Shown here: positions 35,115 to 47,121 of the stretch, in pieces
Numbering within the stretch: position 1 is the stretch's first letter
Layout: each line of letters starts with the position of its first letter
Program-made: the position numbers and the translations under genes
Notes under the pieces: model-generated
What the model saw: the letters and a program-made list of their open reading frames with translations, nothing else
The model's database searches: none
Told to the model about the DNA's origin: nothing
NCBI GenBank assembly: GCA_947561395.2
Contig: OX387190.1
Coordinates: 22,066,858-22,130,857 of the forward strand
DNA length: 64,000 nt
Reading direction: 5' to 3'
Origin: Buxus sempervirens
Taxonomy: Eukaryota > Streptophyta > Magnoliopsida > Buxales > Buxaceae

Positions 35115-36906
35115 TACATGTAGTCGGCGCAAGGACTTTTTCCCCTATCCGCCGAGCTCACGTGGACCCCTTTTCTTTCCGCCCATCTCGCGCTAGTCTC
35201 GCATGTAGCGTGCGCCTAGTTCGCGCCTACCCGATTTAAGTAAGCGTGACTTAATTATTTTAACTAACGACCTATCCGCCGACCTCGCGCCTAGCACTGG
35301 AGGTCAGCACATGGTCCAATATCTTGCCGAAGAGAATTTTTGACCAAACTAAGCTGGATTTGATGATTTTGAGGGTTCAAGCACTTTACTAATGACTTGT
35401 TTAGGATTTTAGAAACATTATTACCTATTCAATTTCTCTGAGAATATTAAGTGGAATTTCTGATAATTCTTAGGAGCTTCCAAAGTGAATTTTAGGGCTA
35501 TTGGTAGGTGATGTTATTGTTCCTAACACTAGGACTTCACGGTTTAGTTTTCTCTTTGTTTATACACTGTACTTGTTGGAGAATTTATTTAACCTGGTTT
35601 TATTTGATTGCAAATTCTGAAATGTATTGTAAAGATTTCTCTTGGTGTGAGTAAATGGGTTTTATTACCAATGGTCATATGTTATGAGATTTGAGTAAAT
35701 ATTGAAAGTACATGAGGTACTGTTCTGGTCCAGAGGGACATGTGGTGAACTGGTTGAGTTATACATGATGTTGAACGTATTGTTTTATTGTGATGTCAGG
35801 GTTGTGATTATACGATGGTTTGCTGTTTTGGTTTAGTTTGTCCTGGATCCAAAGTCTAAGTGTGCGCACCTGATTTCGGTCGCAAGACGAGGCGCATGCA
35901 AAATGATGCGTGCCTCGGGATTTGTTTGGAGTCGCCACTACCTGATGGGGTGCAGGTAGACACCTGGGTGCCTAAGTTCTTCTATTTAAGGCTTGGTCTA
36001 CGGCTTGAGATTCTAAGCAAGTTCTTGGTTACAGTCCGGGGAAGTCCGTAGACACCCCGGTCCGCCCCGTCAAAAGACGGGTCCCATGGTTTTCCTGGTT
36101 TGAGTCAACTTTGGTCTCTCACTCACCCGATTCCTATTCCAGCATTCAATTTGGTTAAGTTTGGCGGGACCGCCAAAGTGGTGTGGGTCCCTTTACCTGA
36201 TTTTATCTTTTTAGTTAAAGATGAGATGAGTCTGATTGGGCAGGCCTCGTTGGAAGGCCCGCGGATTCCTTGGTGGGCTTGGTTAAGCCCACGTGTCCCC
36301 TGGTGGGCCTCAGTCTAGCCTGGGAGGCCCTTTGGGCTTTGGTTCAATAAATTGATTTTATTTTGATATTCAAGTTTGATTATTTAAGTGGATTTCAAGC
36401 CAAAGTGGGCCGGGATTGCTTTGTAGGCCTTTGAGTGGGCCACAGAGTTGGTTGCCAAGTGATTTTGAGATTATCTTGATTAATTGAGCCAAAATGGGCC
36501 AGGCTCTGGGCTTGGGGCCCTTTACCTGGGCTTGGGCTTGAAAGCCCGAGGCTTCTTGAGTTAGGGTTCAATGGGCTTCATGAGCCCGACAGGCCCTGCC
36601 CATGGTCTCGGCCAAACCATCACATAATTTGAGCATGCATGCCCCGAATTGGGCTTTGGTGGGCCTCAATAGGTCTGGCCCACTCAATTTAATTTTTTTT
36701 TTTTTTTAAAAAAAAGAAAAACCCACTAAGGTAGGAATAACCTTAGTGGCACTCCAACGGTGGGAGGAGGGTTGAGGCAGCCCCTGACCTGTAGATTAAT
36801 TCCAAAGACAAAATACATCAAAACGGGGGGGACATAAAACCAAACCCCTGCAAAGAAAGACTGAAAGGGGGGGACATACAACCAAAACCCCAATCCAAAA
36901 AGACAT

Positions 36907-39900
36907 TTAGTATCTAATATTAAATAAACCTGATCTATCATGAAACAAACAATGCTTAACATTCTGGGGCAGATCATCAATGGACTCATAGACACATTTA
37001 GAGAAATGAATACAACTTTCATTTGCCAATCTATCTGCAACTGAATTAGCTTCTCTGTAGATGTGACGCACATCCCTGGCAGCAACTTGTAACCTGTCTT
37101 TTATTTCTTTCCAGTAAAGAAGGAACTTCCAAGGAATGGAAGCGAGACCCACAAAAGAATCCACAATAGATTTTGAGTCTGATTCAATTTGCAGATTTTG
37201 AATACCATACTTATCAACAAGACGAAGACCATCTCTCAAAGCCAAGAGCTCAGCTGTAAAATTTGTAGTATTTCCATAAAAATTGGAGAAGGCAGCAATG
37301 AAATGACCAGCAGCATTTCTAATAACCCCACCTCCTCCACTCAAACCAGGATTACCCTTTGAGGCACCATCCACATTCAAAATAAAAGAACAAGACCTTT
37401 GACACTTCCATCTAACAAATTTGGGAATAGAAAAACGAAGAGAAGGAATGAAGATATTAAGTTTCTCAATGATAGAAGTTCTACTCACCCCACAATTTTT
37501 GACCGGTTTTGTATTGTACGAAACCTCTTGAAGCCATCTTTGAACCTTGGAAATAATCCGATTTGCATCCATATGATCATCTTCAAATCTGCTCTTACAT
37601 CTTGACTTCCATATTTCCCAACAGATGAATAAAGGAGAAGCTTTCCAAAGAATGCCCAACTGATCATTTGCATTAGGATGAGAAAACCAGAAAGAAAATC
37701 TGGTGACAAGATCATGGAGCGGATGAAAACGGCAGCCAAACAATTCAGAAAAATATATCCAAACCGATTTTGCTATATCACCAAAAGCAAAAAGGTGATT
37801 TATGGATTCTGATGATTTTCCCAGACAACAATTACACTGGGAACATATATTTATACCACATCTTTGAATTCGATCATCCGTAGCCACTGCACCCCTCATA
37901 AGTTTCCAAGTAAAAACGCTGACTTTAGAAGGCAAGAAACTAGCCCATAAAGATTTCCCCCAAGGGGAAGGATTCCCTCTTATTCTAATTAATTCCCAAG
38001 CCGTGGAAGTGGAAAAAGTACCTGTGGAAGAAGCCTTCCATAAAGGCCTATCTTTGAGTCTAGTCGGCTTGTAGTATAAATCCACTATTTCGGCAACAAT
38101 AACTTGAGGGAGAAACTGAGAAAACATGTGAACTCTCCATGTACCAGCCTCACTAATTACATCAGCCACTTGTAATTCCAAATCAGGAGACATGTCCAAC
38201 ATAACATGATCCAAAAGTTTCCCAAGATGAGACCATTGATCAAGCCAAAAATTAACTCTTCCTTCTTCCAACTCCCAAGCAGTATTACTAAGGATGATGT
38301 CCTTAACTTTTAAAATACTTCTCCAGATTTTAGAACTCCCACTTTTGTCTTGAATATTCTTAAGATGAGAAGAAGGAAAATATTTTGCACGCATGAACTG
38401 AGACCATAAACTGTTTCCATGAAAGGCCCTCCAGCCCATTTTAATTTGAAGACTAACCATAACATCCTCCACAGATTTAATACCCAGACCACCTTCAATC
38501 TTAGGCTTGGCTATTTTATCCCAGCTCAACCAATGCTTCTTGGTCCCATGATCAGAGCTTTCTCCCCAGAAAAAATTAGCAAAAAGAACTTCAATTCTTT
38601 TAAGGACAGCTTTAGGGAAAGGGATGGCAGATAAAGAATAAATGGGAATGCTTGATAAAACACTTTGAATAAGAGTAAGTTTACCTCCAAGAGATAAAAA
38701 TTTTGACTTCCATCCACTAATTTTCTTTTGAATCTTATCTAACAGATCTGCAAACATAGACGAAGTAGCCCTTCCATTAAAAAGAGGAACCCCCAGATAT
38801 TTGATTGGGAAAGTGGCCTTTTTGAAACCTGAAATAGCAAGCAACATGTCCAATCTTTGAGGAGAAATTTTGGATGAAGCAATTAAGCAGCTCTTCTCCA
38901 CATTAACTAACTGCCCAGAAGCATTTTCATACAACCTAAGAAAGTTCAGAAGATTATTCAAAGAAGACCTTCTACCATTAGAGAATATGAGAATATCATC
39001 AGCAAATAACAAATGGGAAACTCTAACAGTAGTTCTGCCTGTGTGAAAATGACCCATACAACCCTCTTGAAGCATTTTAGAAAGCCCCCTACTCATCACT
39101 TCTTCAGCAATAATGAAAAGAAGAGGAGATAAAGGATCCCCTTGCCGAAGACCCCGAGAAGATTTGAAAAAACCACAAGAAGCACCATTAACCAAAATAC
39201 TAAACCAGCAATTATCCAAGCATCTTCTAATGAGATTACACCAATGGTCAGAAAATCCAAATCTTTTACAAACTTCAATAATGAAATCCCACTCCATTCT
39301 ATCAAAAGCCTTAGCCATATCAATCTTAAGCATGATGTTACTACCCAAGCACTTTCTGTTAATGTCTTGACACATCTCATGGGCTAAAGCAATATTATCT
39401 GAAATGTTTCTTCCTTTGATAAAAGCACTTTGCTCTCTACTTATTATGAGAGGAAGAACTTCAGAAAGTCTAGAAGCTAAGATCTTTGAAATGATCTTAT
39501 AGGAAAAATTGCATAGACTTATAGGGCGGAGATCAGAAAAAGAAGCAGGCTTACTAACCTTCGGGATTAATGCAATGTGAGATGCCGTAAAAGAAACAGG
39601 AAGAGAGCTTCCATTAAAGAACTCAAGGACATCAGCATACAAATCATCAGCAATAATATCCCAGCAGCTTTGATAAAAACTACCAGTAAATCCGTCCGGA
39701 CCAGGAGCACTGTCAGGGTCAAGATCAAAAACAGCCATTTTCACTTCTTCAAAGGAAGGAGACTCAGAAAGAGAAGCATTTAAGTTAGAGTCCAAAATGT
39801 TTGGAATCACATCTAAACAGTGATTAAAAGAGTGAGGGGATGAAGAGAAACAATTAGAAAAGAAAGAAACTGCTTCCTCTTCAATGTTAGAATTACCAGA

Positions 39901-41055
39901 CAACCAATCCCTACCAAGCAACATAAGCTTCTGGCGACGAACTTGCAGCGAGGCATGAAAGAATCCAGTATTTTTGTCACCCTCTTTAAGCCACTTCACT
40001 CTTGATTGTTGCCTATAGAGCATTTCTTGTTGAGATATGCTAGTTAGAAGATCCCTTTTGCTTTGATGAAGCAGATCCAAAGTACTTTGACTCCATTGTA
40101 TGGAAAGCAAATTTTCCATTTCCAGCACTTTTGAAGATAATTGCTCAATTTTTCTGTGAACATCCCCGAACACTTCCCAATTCCACTTTCGAAGGACAGA
40201 TCTTAAAATTTTTAGCTTGCGAGAGAACACAATCAAAGGGTCGGCAGCAACTTGAGCTTCCCAAGATCTTTTAACCACTTCCATGAAATTCTCATGAGTT
40301 CTCCACATTTTTTGGAACTTAAAAATAGAAGGAGTAGATCTTCTAGGACTAGGCTCAAAATAAAGACAAATAGGAGAATGATAAGAACTTACCCTTGGCA
40401 GATGAGAAACCTTCAAATCCGCTGCTGAAGTTAAACCCAGATGGTTAATAAGGAATCTATCAAGTCTTGCCCAAATTCTCCTTTGCCCAGATTGCTCATT
40501 ACACCAAGTAAATTTGTCCCCTGAGAAACCAAGATCTTTCATACCCGCTCTATGAACAAAATCCTAAAAATCATGCATTGAACGGCCAACTGGATTTCTG
40601 CCCCCTATTTTTTCATCGATGGAGAGGATAGCATTAAAATCCCCCCCTATAATCCATGGAGAAGAAGCTGAACGAGAGAAAGCCAATAAATCCTCCCAAA
40701 GAACCCTTCTATCATACACATCGCACTTAGCATACACAAAAGATATAAAAAATGGACTGAAACCTTCATTATTATCTGATGACACCAAAGCTGTGATAAA
40801 TTGAGAGGTTGAAAAGATGATATCCAATTTAATTTTATCAGTCCAAAACACCCAAATTTTACTGTCCCCTTCAGAATTGCAGAAAAAGTTCTTCATCTTG
40901 ATTGACTTAGCAACTTGAGCACATCTTGATATACTTGTCATGGGCTCTAACAGAGCTAACAGTTGCACCTTATTCTTGATTACGTGATGATTTAACATAT
41001 TAACAGAATCCATATTGGCAACCCCTCGAATATTCCAAACAATCGTATTAATCAT
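36907..41055 (-). pseudogene. LINE ORF2: APE endonuclease, reverse transcriptase, zf-RVT, RNase H; one stop
   Basis: About 1383 codons in one frame from MINTIVWNIRG, with a TAG at 40564-40566 (the context suggests CAG originally). The EN domain shows NIRG, the metal-binding Glu in LLALLEP, and GGDFNAI. The catalytic SDH motif near the domain end reads SYHSP (about 40390), an Asp-to-Tyr change. RT has RPISLCN, KAFDRMEWDF, RQGDPLSPLLF and the FADDILIF active site (about 39005-38985). The zf-RVT segment includes INICSQCNCC. A C-terminal RNase H at about 37400-37000 keeps NVDGASKGNPG, TAELLALRDG, ESDSK and SVADRLA, i.e. all four acidic residues. The enzyme would nick target DNA and copy the element RNA at the nick. 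The stop and the EN change should inactivate this copy. Confidence 0.92.
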
Positions 41056-42586
41056 GGGAAACCGTTGATTTTTTGGATGAGGTCTTAAGCTGAGACCTGG
41101 TATTAATGCTTGAACTCATCTTGTTCTTCTTTTTTTTGACCGACGGTTGAGAGTTTCCCAAAGATGCAGAGATACCACTTTCCTTGTGAGACAAAATTTC
41201 CAGATTAGACAAAGTATGCTCCATCCTTCTTGTGATAAATTTCTGATCATGCTTTAATTCTTTCTTTGCCAAAGAAAGAGAAGAGAAACCTTCTAAGCAG
41301 AAAGCTCTCTCATCCTCCAACAGTAAAGCCTGAATGTTATAACCGGGTCCAGTAAATAACTTTTTCCCTTTCCCTTTATTTACTTCTAAATCAAAAATCG
41401 GCAGCTGAGTTGGAGAAACAGATTTAGTAGTTTCTATATTCGTTTTTCTATTCTGAACAGGCACAATCTCCATCAAAGGAATGTCAATGTTTTGCTTCTG
41501 TTTCTGCACATTCACCAAGTTAGTATCAAAGGAAACAGTACTGTCAGCATCTATATTGATTTCTTCTGCCAAAACTATTCCAGAAGTCGTTATTTTATGT
41601 GAAGTATCTTGAGATCTTTCTTCAACAATCAAAGCCTGTATATTCTGATCATAACCTGCCTCTTCATGACTAATAGAAATATTGCAATTCCCCAAGGATT
41701 GATCCTGGTTCGTAATGCTCACATTCCTTGGAGGAAGAAGGTCAAAAGTATTTTCCAATGAAGGAAAACTGTCAAAAGTCCCTACAGCAACATATTCTTT
41801 ATTCCTTTCTTCCGGAAGTTTTTTCTTCAAAGCAATCCTACAGTGAGCAACGTCATGACCTCTATGAAAACAACCAGTACAATAGGACGGCACTTTCTCA
41901 TACAAAATTTTCTGCCATAATCCATAATCAGACCCCATTCGAATCCAAATTTTATCAGGCCTAGGACTGAGAATGTCTAACAATATACAAACTCTGGCCA
42001 GACTTGGACGAGTGAAATGTTTTGTTGGAGCATCAGAACACAAAGGCTTCCCCACAGCTCCTGCAATAGAAAACAAGAAAGATTCTGGAAACAAATTTAG
42101 AGGAAGATTAGGGAGAGAAATCCATACCGGAGCCAAAGAGGATTCCTTCGATGGATCAAACCTGTAACTCCATTGAAAAAGTCGAAAATGATAGCCCTTT
42201 ATAATAAGAGACTCCCTTGTCCATATCTTAATAAAATCATTCTCCTCTTTAAACCTAAACAGCAGATGCCTCCCATCCAGAACTCCAACGTGAAAGCTGC
42301 CTTGCACACCCCAAGATCTAAAGATTGTATCTCTAACAACGTCCACAGATGGCCTGCCAGATACAAATTTGGCAATCAAAGCAAAGCTAAAAGCATTGAT
42401 CGATTTGTTAATTTCCATATCAGAAAACTCAACTGCTGGGCAGCCATGGAAGGAAGAAGGAGCTTTTCTAGGAACATTGACGTCTTCAACAACTAGAGCC
42501 TTTGGAAGAGAAGAAACAACAGAGGCAAAGGATCTTGGAATGTCCGGAGGTATAGAAGAAGAGCCACCTTGAACCTGAACAGCCAT
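41048..42586 (-). CDS. LINE ORF1 protein (DUF4283 plus CCHC zinc knuckle)
   Basis: About 512 residues from MAVQVQGGSSS. The nucleic-acid-binding ORF1p of plant L1 elements coats the element RNA in the retrotransposition particle. A DUF4283-type domain spans about residues 55-235 (AFSFALIAKFV, IFRSWGV, LLFRFKEE, PVWISLPNLPLN). The knuckle YCTGCFHRGHDVAHC at about residues 240-255 is a CX2CX4HX4C pattern. The remainder is low-complexity and ends in a basic tail (KKKKNKMSS). I chose the ATG at 42586 because the longer frame to 42652 would begin in the target duplication outside the element. Its stop overlaps the ORF2 start by 8 bases in another frame, so ORF2 is probably translated by reinitiation. 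Confidence 0.9.
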   Translation of the reverse strand: MAVQVQGGSSSIPPDIPRSFASVVSSLPKALVVEDVNVPRKAPSSFHGCPAVEFSDMEINKSINAFSFALIAKFVSGRPSVDVVRDTIFRSWGVQGSFHVGVLDGRHLLFRFKEENDFIKIWTRESLIIKGYHFRLFQWSYRFDPSKESSLAPVWISLPNLPLNLFPESFLFSIAGAVGKPLCSDAPTKHFTRPSLARVCILLDILSPRPDKIWIRMGSDYGLWQKILYEKVPSYCTGCFHRGHDVAHCRIALKKKLPEERNKEYVAVGTFDSFPSLENTFDLLPPRNVSITNQDQSLGNCNISISHEEAGYDQNIQALIVEERSQDTSHKITTSGIVLAEEINIDADSTVSFDTNLVNVQKQKQNIDIPLMEIVPVQNRKTNIETTKSVSPTQLPIFDLEVNKGKGKKLFTGPGYNIQALLLEDERAFCLEGFSSLSLAKKELKHDQKFITRRMEHTLSNLEILSHKESGISASLGNSQPSVKKKKNKMSSSINTRSQLKTSSKKSTVSHD

Positions 42587-42870
42587 GGGCGAGAAGATGA
42601 AAAGACAAAACAAATCGCCCAAAACCCAAATCGCCCAAATCGCCCCACTCAATTTAATTTGATTATCTTTATTTGAACAAAAGAGTAGTTATGTTGGGCT
42701 TGGTGGGCCCCGTTGGGAGGCCCACAGGAAATCAAATTGGACCAGGTGTCCAAAGCCCCTCTTGGGTCTCCGGGTGACTCGGAAACCCTTCTGGTTCATC
42801 CGGATTGATCAAACAAACCAAAAAATTAGCACAATATCACAAAATTGGCAAAAAGGCAGTTTGGCAGTGT

Positions 42871-42972
42871 AGCCGGCCTGAGATGCCGGTTACACACAAG
42901 GCTTAGTGTATCCGGCATCTTTAGCCGGCTACGAATAAGGCTATGTTGATCCGACCTGAGTTGCCGGATCAA
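42871..42972. repeat. Three palindromes in the solo LTR (35861-63482)
   Basis: Units 42871-42895 (GTAGCCGGCC...GCCGGTTAC), 42907-42932 (GTGTATCCGG...GCCGGCTAC) and 42946-42972 (TTGATCCGAC...GCCGGATCAA). Arms differ between units, but each unit stays largely self-complementary. In LTR orientation they lie downstream of the TATA box. Confidence 0.75.
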
Positions 42973-44305
42973 CATACTGAAGCCTTTTCTCGGATTTTTC
43001 AAAGGGGGTTGGGTTTCTGGGTCTTCTAGGGTGTTCTAGCAATGGTGTGGGCCCCTGTGTGGGCCGACAGTGGTTCAAACCACAGCCACTTGGCTTCTCT
43101 CAAAGGGGATTTCGAACCCAAAGGGAAACAAGGGGACCAAGGGTGTATCTCCCCCTTCCCAACCAAGACAAAAAATGAGTAGGGATCTGTGTATCCCTAC
43201 TTTAGTTTATGCTCTCAAAAGAAACAGAGCCTCACATGTATGAGATAGTAACAAGCCAAGAGCACACTTTAAATCTAAGATTGGGCTAATATGAACAAGA
43301 TGGACAACTTAGCACATCAAATCTGATTTTCATGCATGTAAATTCATGCTGGATAATGATATATACAACTACCTAGACATGTTTCTAGCAAACAAAGAAA
43401 CCAGCATGCAAGTGAGACCCTTTCCATGCCAAGCAAGGGTGACCTTAGGAGGTCCGAACAGCCAACAAAAGTGATCAAAACATGATAACAAAGGTTCACA
43501 AGGTGATAAGAAAGCTAAAGCATACATGCTTTACATGTTGTGGAATAACATGAAGATTATAGGCATGCACGAAGGGGATACTAACCACATGTCAAATAGG
43601 ATTCTCAGCATGCTAAGATTGACTTATATGACTCATTCAACCCAAAGAAAAGGGCATCTAAGAGAAGGGAAGAGAAAGGGGGTTACTTGGAGGGATTCGT
43701 TGGAAAAGCACACAAAGGGAACATGCTCCCTTCAAAATTGGAATCAAACATACCATACAAAAGCCACAAATACCAACCAAAAAACTATGTGAGGAGGCTC
43801 TCATCCTCCCTTGAGATTATACGTGTACTCCCCTACCTTGGGAGATTTTCACGTTTCCAAAAATAAGAAGCAAACACTTGCAGAATAGGCATGGGGACAA
43901 ACTTTATACTAAGAAGAAACACATACTTAAGAAAAACTTCATTCTCACATATGTTCAATGAAGCATGGTAAGAAACCTTACCCTTGGGTTTTAGGACCCT
44001 TTTTGAGGTGTGTGGAGCTTCCTTGGAGTGAAGGAAGCAGCTGGAGCACCTTTCTTCTTGCACCAACAGCAGTTGGAAACCTCCTCCTTTCAATGTCCAA
44101 GTGAAGAAGAAGGAGATGGAGGAGGGTAGGGAGGTGTTGAGGTGGTGTCTTGGATGATATGGGGGCAAGGAGAGGTGGAGGAGAGGGGCTTCGGATCAGT
44201 GGGGGTGGAGAAGAAAGGGGGAAAACAGAAAAGCCAAGCCAACCCCCGAAATGGAGCTGCTGTTGCCTTTTTATAGAAACATTTTTGTATCCGACATTTA
44301 ATATC
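42973..44305 (-). other. Middle piece of the solo LTR 35861-63482
   Basis: LTR sequence between the palindromes and the insertion point of the 18.4-kb element, with a minus-strand TATAAAAAGG at about 44265-44274. Open frames at 43526-44376 are short, proline/serine rich and unrecognised; I regard them as chance. Confidence 0.6.
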
Positions 44306-47101
44306 TGTAAACACCCCAAAATTGCACGATTTTTGATAAATCTTGAAGGAGAGAAATATTTTATTGGAGTTTTCAATTCTTTGCATTGGGTTTGAGATAC
44401 TTAACCCATTTGAATCCAAAGCCGTAAAGGAAAAGACCCAAATTCTATCTTTTGTGCAAAGTCAAACTTTTTCCGGTTGAATTTTGTTGACTTTTGACCC
44501 CAGAAAATGAAATATTTTTTAAAGCAAGATTTCAAGATAATTTTTCCCGGTAATTAGGTTTTTAGCAATGTTATTGCATAAATGAATTTTTTGAGATTTT
44601 AAATCTTGACGAATACCATGGTTTTAACATATTGAACCTTTTTTCCAGACTTGAAAAATCGGAATTTTGCCTAGAACTGGAAAGTTGACTTTTTATTCAC
44701 TTGGAATTTGGGTCTGGAGCTATTTTTAATGGATTCAAATGGGGGGGGGGGGTGTTTGCTTATTTACATGTAATATCTTAAGTAAATGGAGATTAAAAAA
44801 TACGAGAACATTTACTTAAACGATATTACATGTAAATAAGTATTGCCTGTGTTAAAATTCAAAAAAAAGGCTTTTTCCTTGTATCCGGCAACTCAGGCCG
44901 GATACAAGTGTCCTTCTTTGTATCCGGTGGCAAATGCCGGATACAAGTAGACCTCAGTGTATCTCGCATCATAGACCGGATACATTAAGGTACTTGTGTA
45001 TCCGGCCTGACATGCCGGATACGCTAATTTTGCTCAAAATTAGGGTTTTCCGAGAGCTTTTCACTTTTACCATCATATCCCTCATTAAATGAGGGGAAAT
45101 CTCGGAAATAGCCTTAGGGTTAAGGTTGGTGGGCTATAGATCTTATGTTGTGTCTACCATTCTCACCAACCCTAACCCTAACCTTTGCCTATAAATAGGA
45201 GGCTCCTCCTCAAGCAAATGGCAACCAACTCTTGTTTTGAATTCTCGCAAAGAAGAACTCCAAGAGAAGAAGGAAATCGCTGCGGGAGTGCTTCCAGAAT
45301 CCAGGTAAGCCTCAAACCTCTCTTTAATTTCTGTATTTACATTCCTAGATCTAGATCTCTTCTTCTATCTTTTTGTAGTGTAAAGCCTTCTTTGTGTGTG
45401 AAAATCCTTCCCCGGCTCAAAGTATCTCGAGACTCCCCCTAGCCGTAAAACGTGGAGGCGGGATCTAGGAGAAACGAGACTGGGGATTGACCCTAGTGCT
45501 AGAACCCATGTAGCATAAGGTCTTTTGATTGATTGTAAACCGTTTCATATTCAAAGTACCCTTGATTATCTTGAAGAACCGTGTTTAACGGGGAGAGAGA
45601 ACAGAGGGAAACGATAATGGAACGGAACCTTAGACTGTCTTAGAACCTTATTTTGATGAAGATATATGCATGCTATGTTGTTTTATTGATCTTGTATGGA
45701 TTCTCACATTTGCACATACATAGCACCATTTTGACGGGATAGGCTCATATTTGGGGTTTATTACATTCATTGTGATAAATCTCAAATAAATGGCCTCAAT
45801 CAATTCTGGAGTGTTTTCAAGTGTTTTTTTTTTAAGGTTTTGGATTAATCTCACACGAATCTCACACACTTTATCACAGTTTTGAGTTGGTTTTACTCAA
45901 AAAGGGCTTAACTGGACAGCACCTGTACCCTGACTTCGGACGCTCATAACTTCATCGTCCGGATGAATTTTGGAGCGATTCTAGAATCATGGGAAAGGTG
46001 AGGCTGTCTAGTTTTTGTCCAGTAAATTTTATAAATTTCTATCAAACGGATATTTGACACCTCTCTGTCGAAGTTGAGTGGACCGTTCAGATTCAAATAC
46101 AGAACTTGTCACTTCGACGGACCGCCATGTGTTCGTTTTAAATCCGATTCGAATGATTTTTGTTTCTGGGCACTCCTTTATGAGTCTATTTTCAAATCCA
46201 GTTAGTTTCATAATTTTTTGATTCCATTTGAATTATTGGTAGCCGATTTACTCAGAACTGCTCAATGGCATTTTTCTGGGTGAATCTGTGATCTTCGGGG
46301 CCTGTTCGGGATATCACCCAAGGCACATCCGAAGGGATTTTTGTATGAAGCTAGTTTCTTTTGAAAGATGGCCATACAGACTTCAATCACATCAAATTTC
46401 GTGGGTTTTTATGAAGTGGATTTTTCTAGGCGATTTTCCAAAGTTGCCCACTCATCACTTTTAAAAATCCCCAGTAGCAACTTCAAAGGAGCATAACTCC
46501 TAGGATTTTTATCGGAATGAAGTGAAATTTTGCATGAGACTCTCATTTACTGTAATCTTTCAAATGAATTTAGTTTGGTTCAATTTAAAATTGTATTTGA
46601 ATGATTTCAAGACAAATGACATTACTTTTCACCGAATTTTCTAGATTTGATTCAACTTGGTTTTTGAATAACTTGTGCTTTGATTTCCATCTTTTGAGAT
46701 ATTCCAGAAATGATATTGACATAAGAGAGGATCTAGAATCCATTTAGATCTTCATGTGAAAATATCATACATTGGTCCTTTTTCAAGGTTTTCTATGATT
46801 TTAGCAAGCTTTCTATTTTTGCATGAACATACACTTGGCAACCACTTTGTGTGGATGAATGGGGGTGCCTAACACCTTCCCCCGTTCATAATCTAATCCC
46901 CTTACCCATCTCTGGATTTGATTTTCAAGTAGGGTTATTTTTACCCTAGAATTTGCTTTTTAACCCTTTTTGCTTATTTTTGAACTCTTTGGTGTCCATT
47001 CTCACCCCAAAATTATGAATGGTGGTGACTCTCCCATTTTTGCGTTGAGCCCGTGTGTTGACGGAGGGATGATCATTCCGGTGATTTTTCCATGTCTCAC
47101 A
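44306..47101 (+). repeat. 5' LTR of the 18.4-kb element
   Basis: 2796 bp, TGTAAACACCCC...CATGTCTCACA (the third-last position of the TGTARACA start differs from the 3' LTR). Contains a G-run of 12 (44741-44752), the U3 hairpin (about 44757-44848), the palindrome array at 44878-45023 and the TATA box at 45190-45197, which should start the genomic transcript about 30 bases later. Confidence 0.95.
44878..45023. repeat. Palindrome array in the 5' LTR
   Basis: Four TGTATCCGG/CCGGATACA units at the same place as in the solo LTR at 11299. The third unit has lost one arm match (GTATCTCGC), whereas its 3' LTR counterpart is intact. Confidence 0.85.
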
Positions 47102-47103
47102 AC

Positions 47104-47121
47104 TGGCGACTCTGCTGGGGA
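47104..47121 (+). promoter_or_regulatory. Primer binding site
   Basis: TGGCGACTCTGCTGGGGA begins two bases after the 5' LTR. It starts with the TGG expected for pairing with a tRNA CCA end. The priming tRNA would end in ...TCGCCA; I cannot name its amino acid with certainty. Confidence 0.8.

Larger units (their letters stand above)
36696..42643 (-). mobile_element. Near full-length L1-type LINE with 17-bp TSD
   Basis: About 5.95 kb between perfect repeats CCCACTCAATTTAATTT at 36679-36695 and 42644-42660. Read on the minus strand: a 57-base 5' leader with CGATTTGGG repeats, ORF1 (42586-41048), ORF2 (41055-36907), and a 3' UTR of about 190 bases ending in an A-rich tail (T-run to 36707 on the plus strand). 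Complete 5' end, intact TSD and only one nonsense codon point to a recent insertion. It sits inside the solo LTR 35861-63482, so it is younger than that. Confidence 0.95.

Noticed and set aside
35930..35945. GGAGTCGCCACT on the plus strand, reverse of a Tat-type PBS motif
   Set aside because: It lies inside the LTR about 70-80 bases from its end, the same position as GGTGGCGACTCTCC in the solo LTR at 11299, so it is an internal LTR motif and not evidence of an internal region.
43833..44419. Overlapping minus-strand frames of 109-132 codons rich in Pro/Ser
   Set aside because: They run across the boundary between the older solo LTR and the start of the 5' LTR, so they cannot be an ancestral gene.
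45185..45442. 85-codon frame present in both LTRs (also 60790-61047)
   Set aside because: It begins before and overlaps the TATA box, so most of it is U3 sequence; identical in both LTRs simply because LTRs are duplicates.
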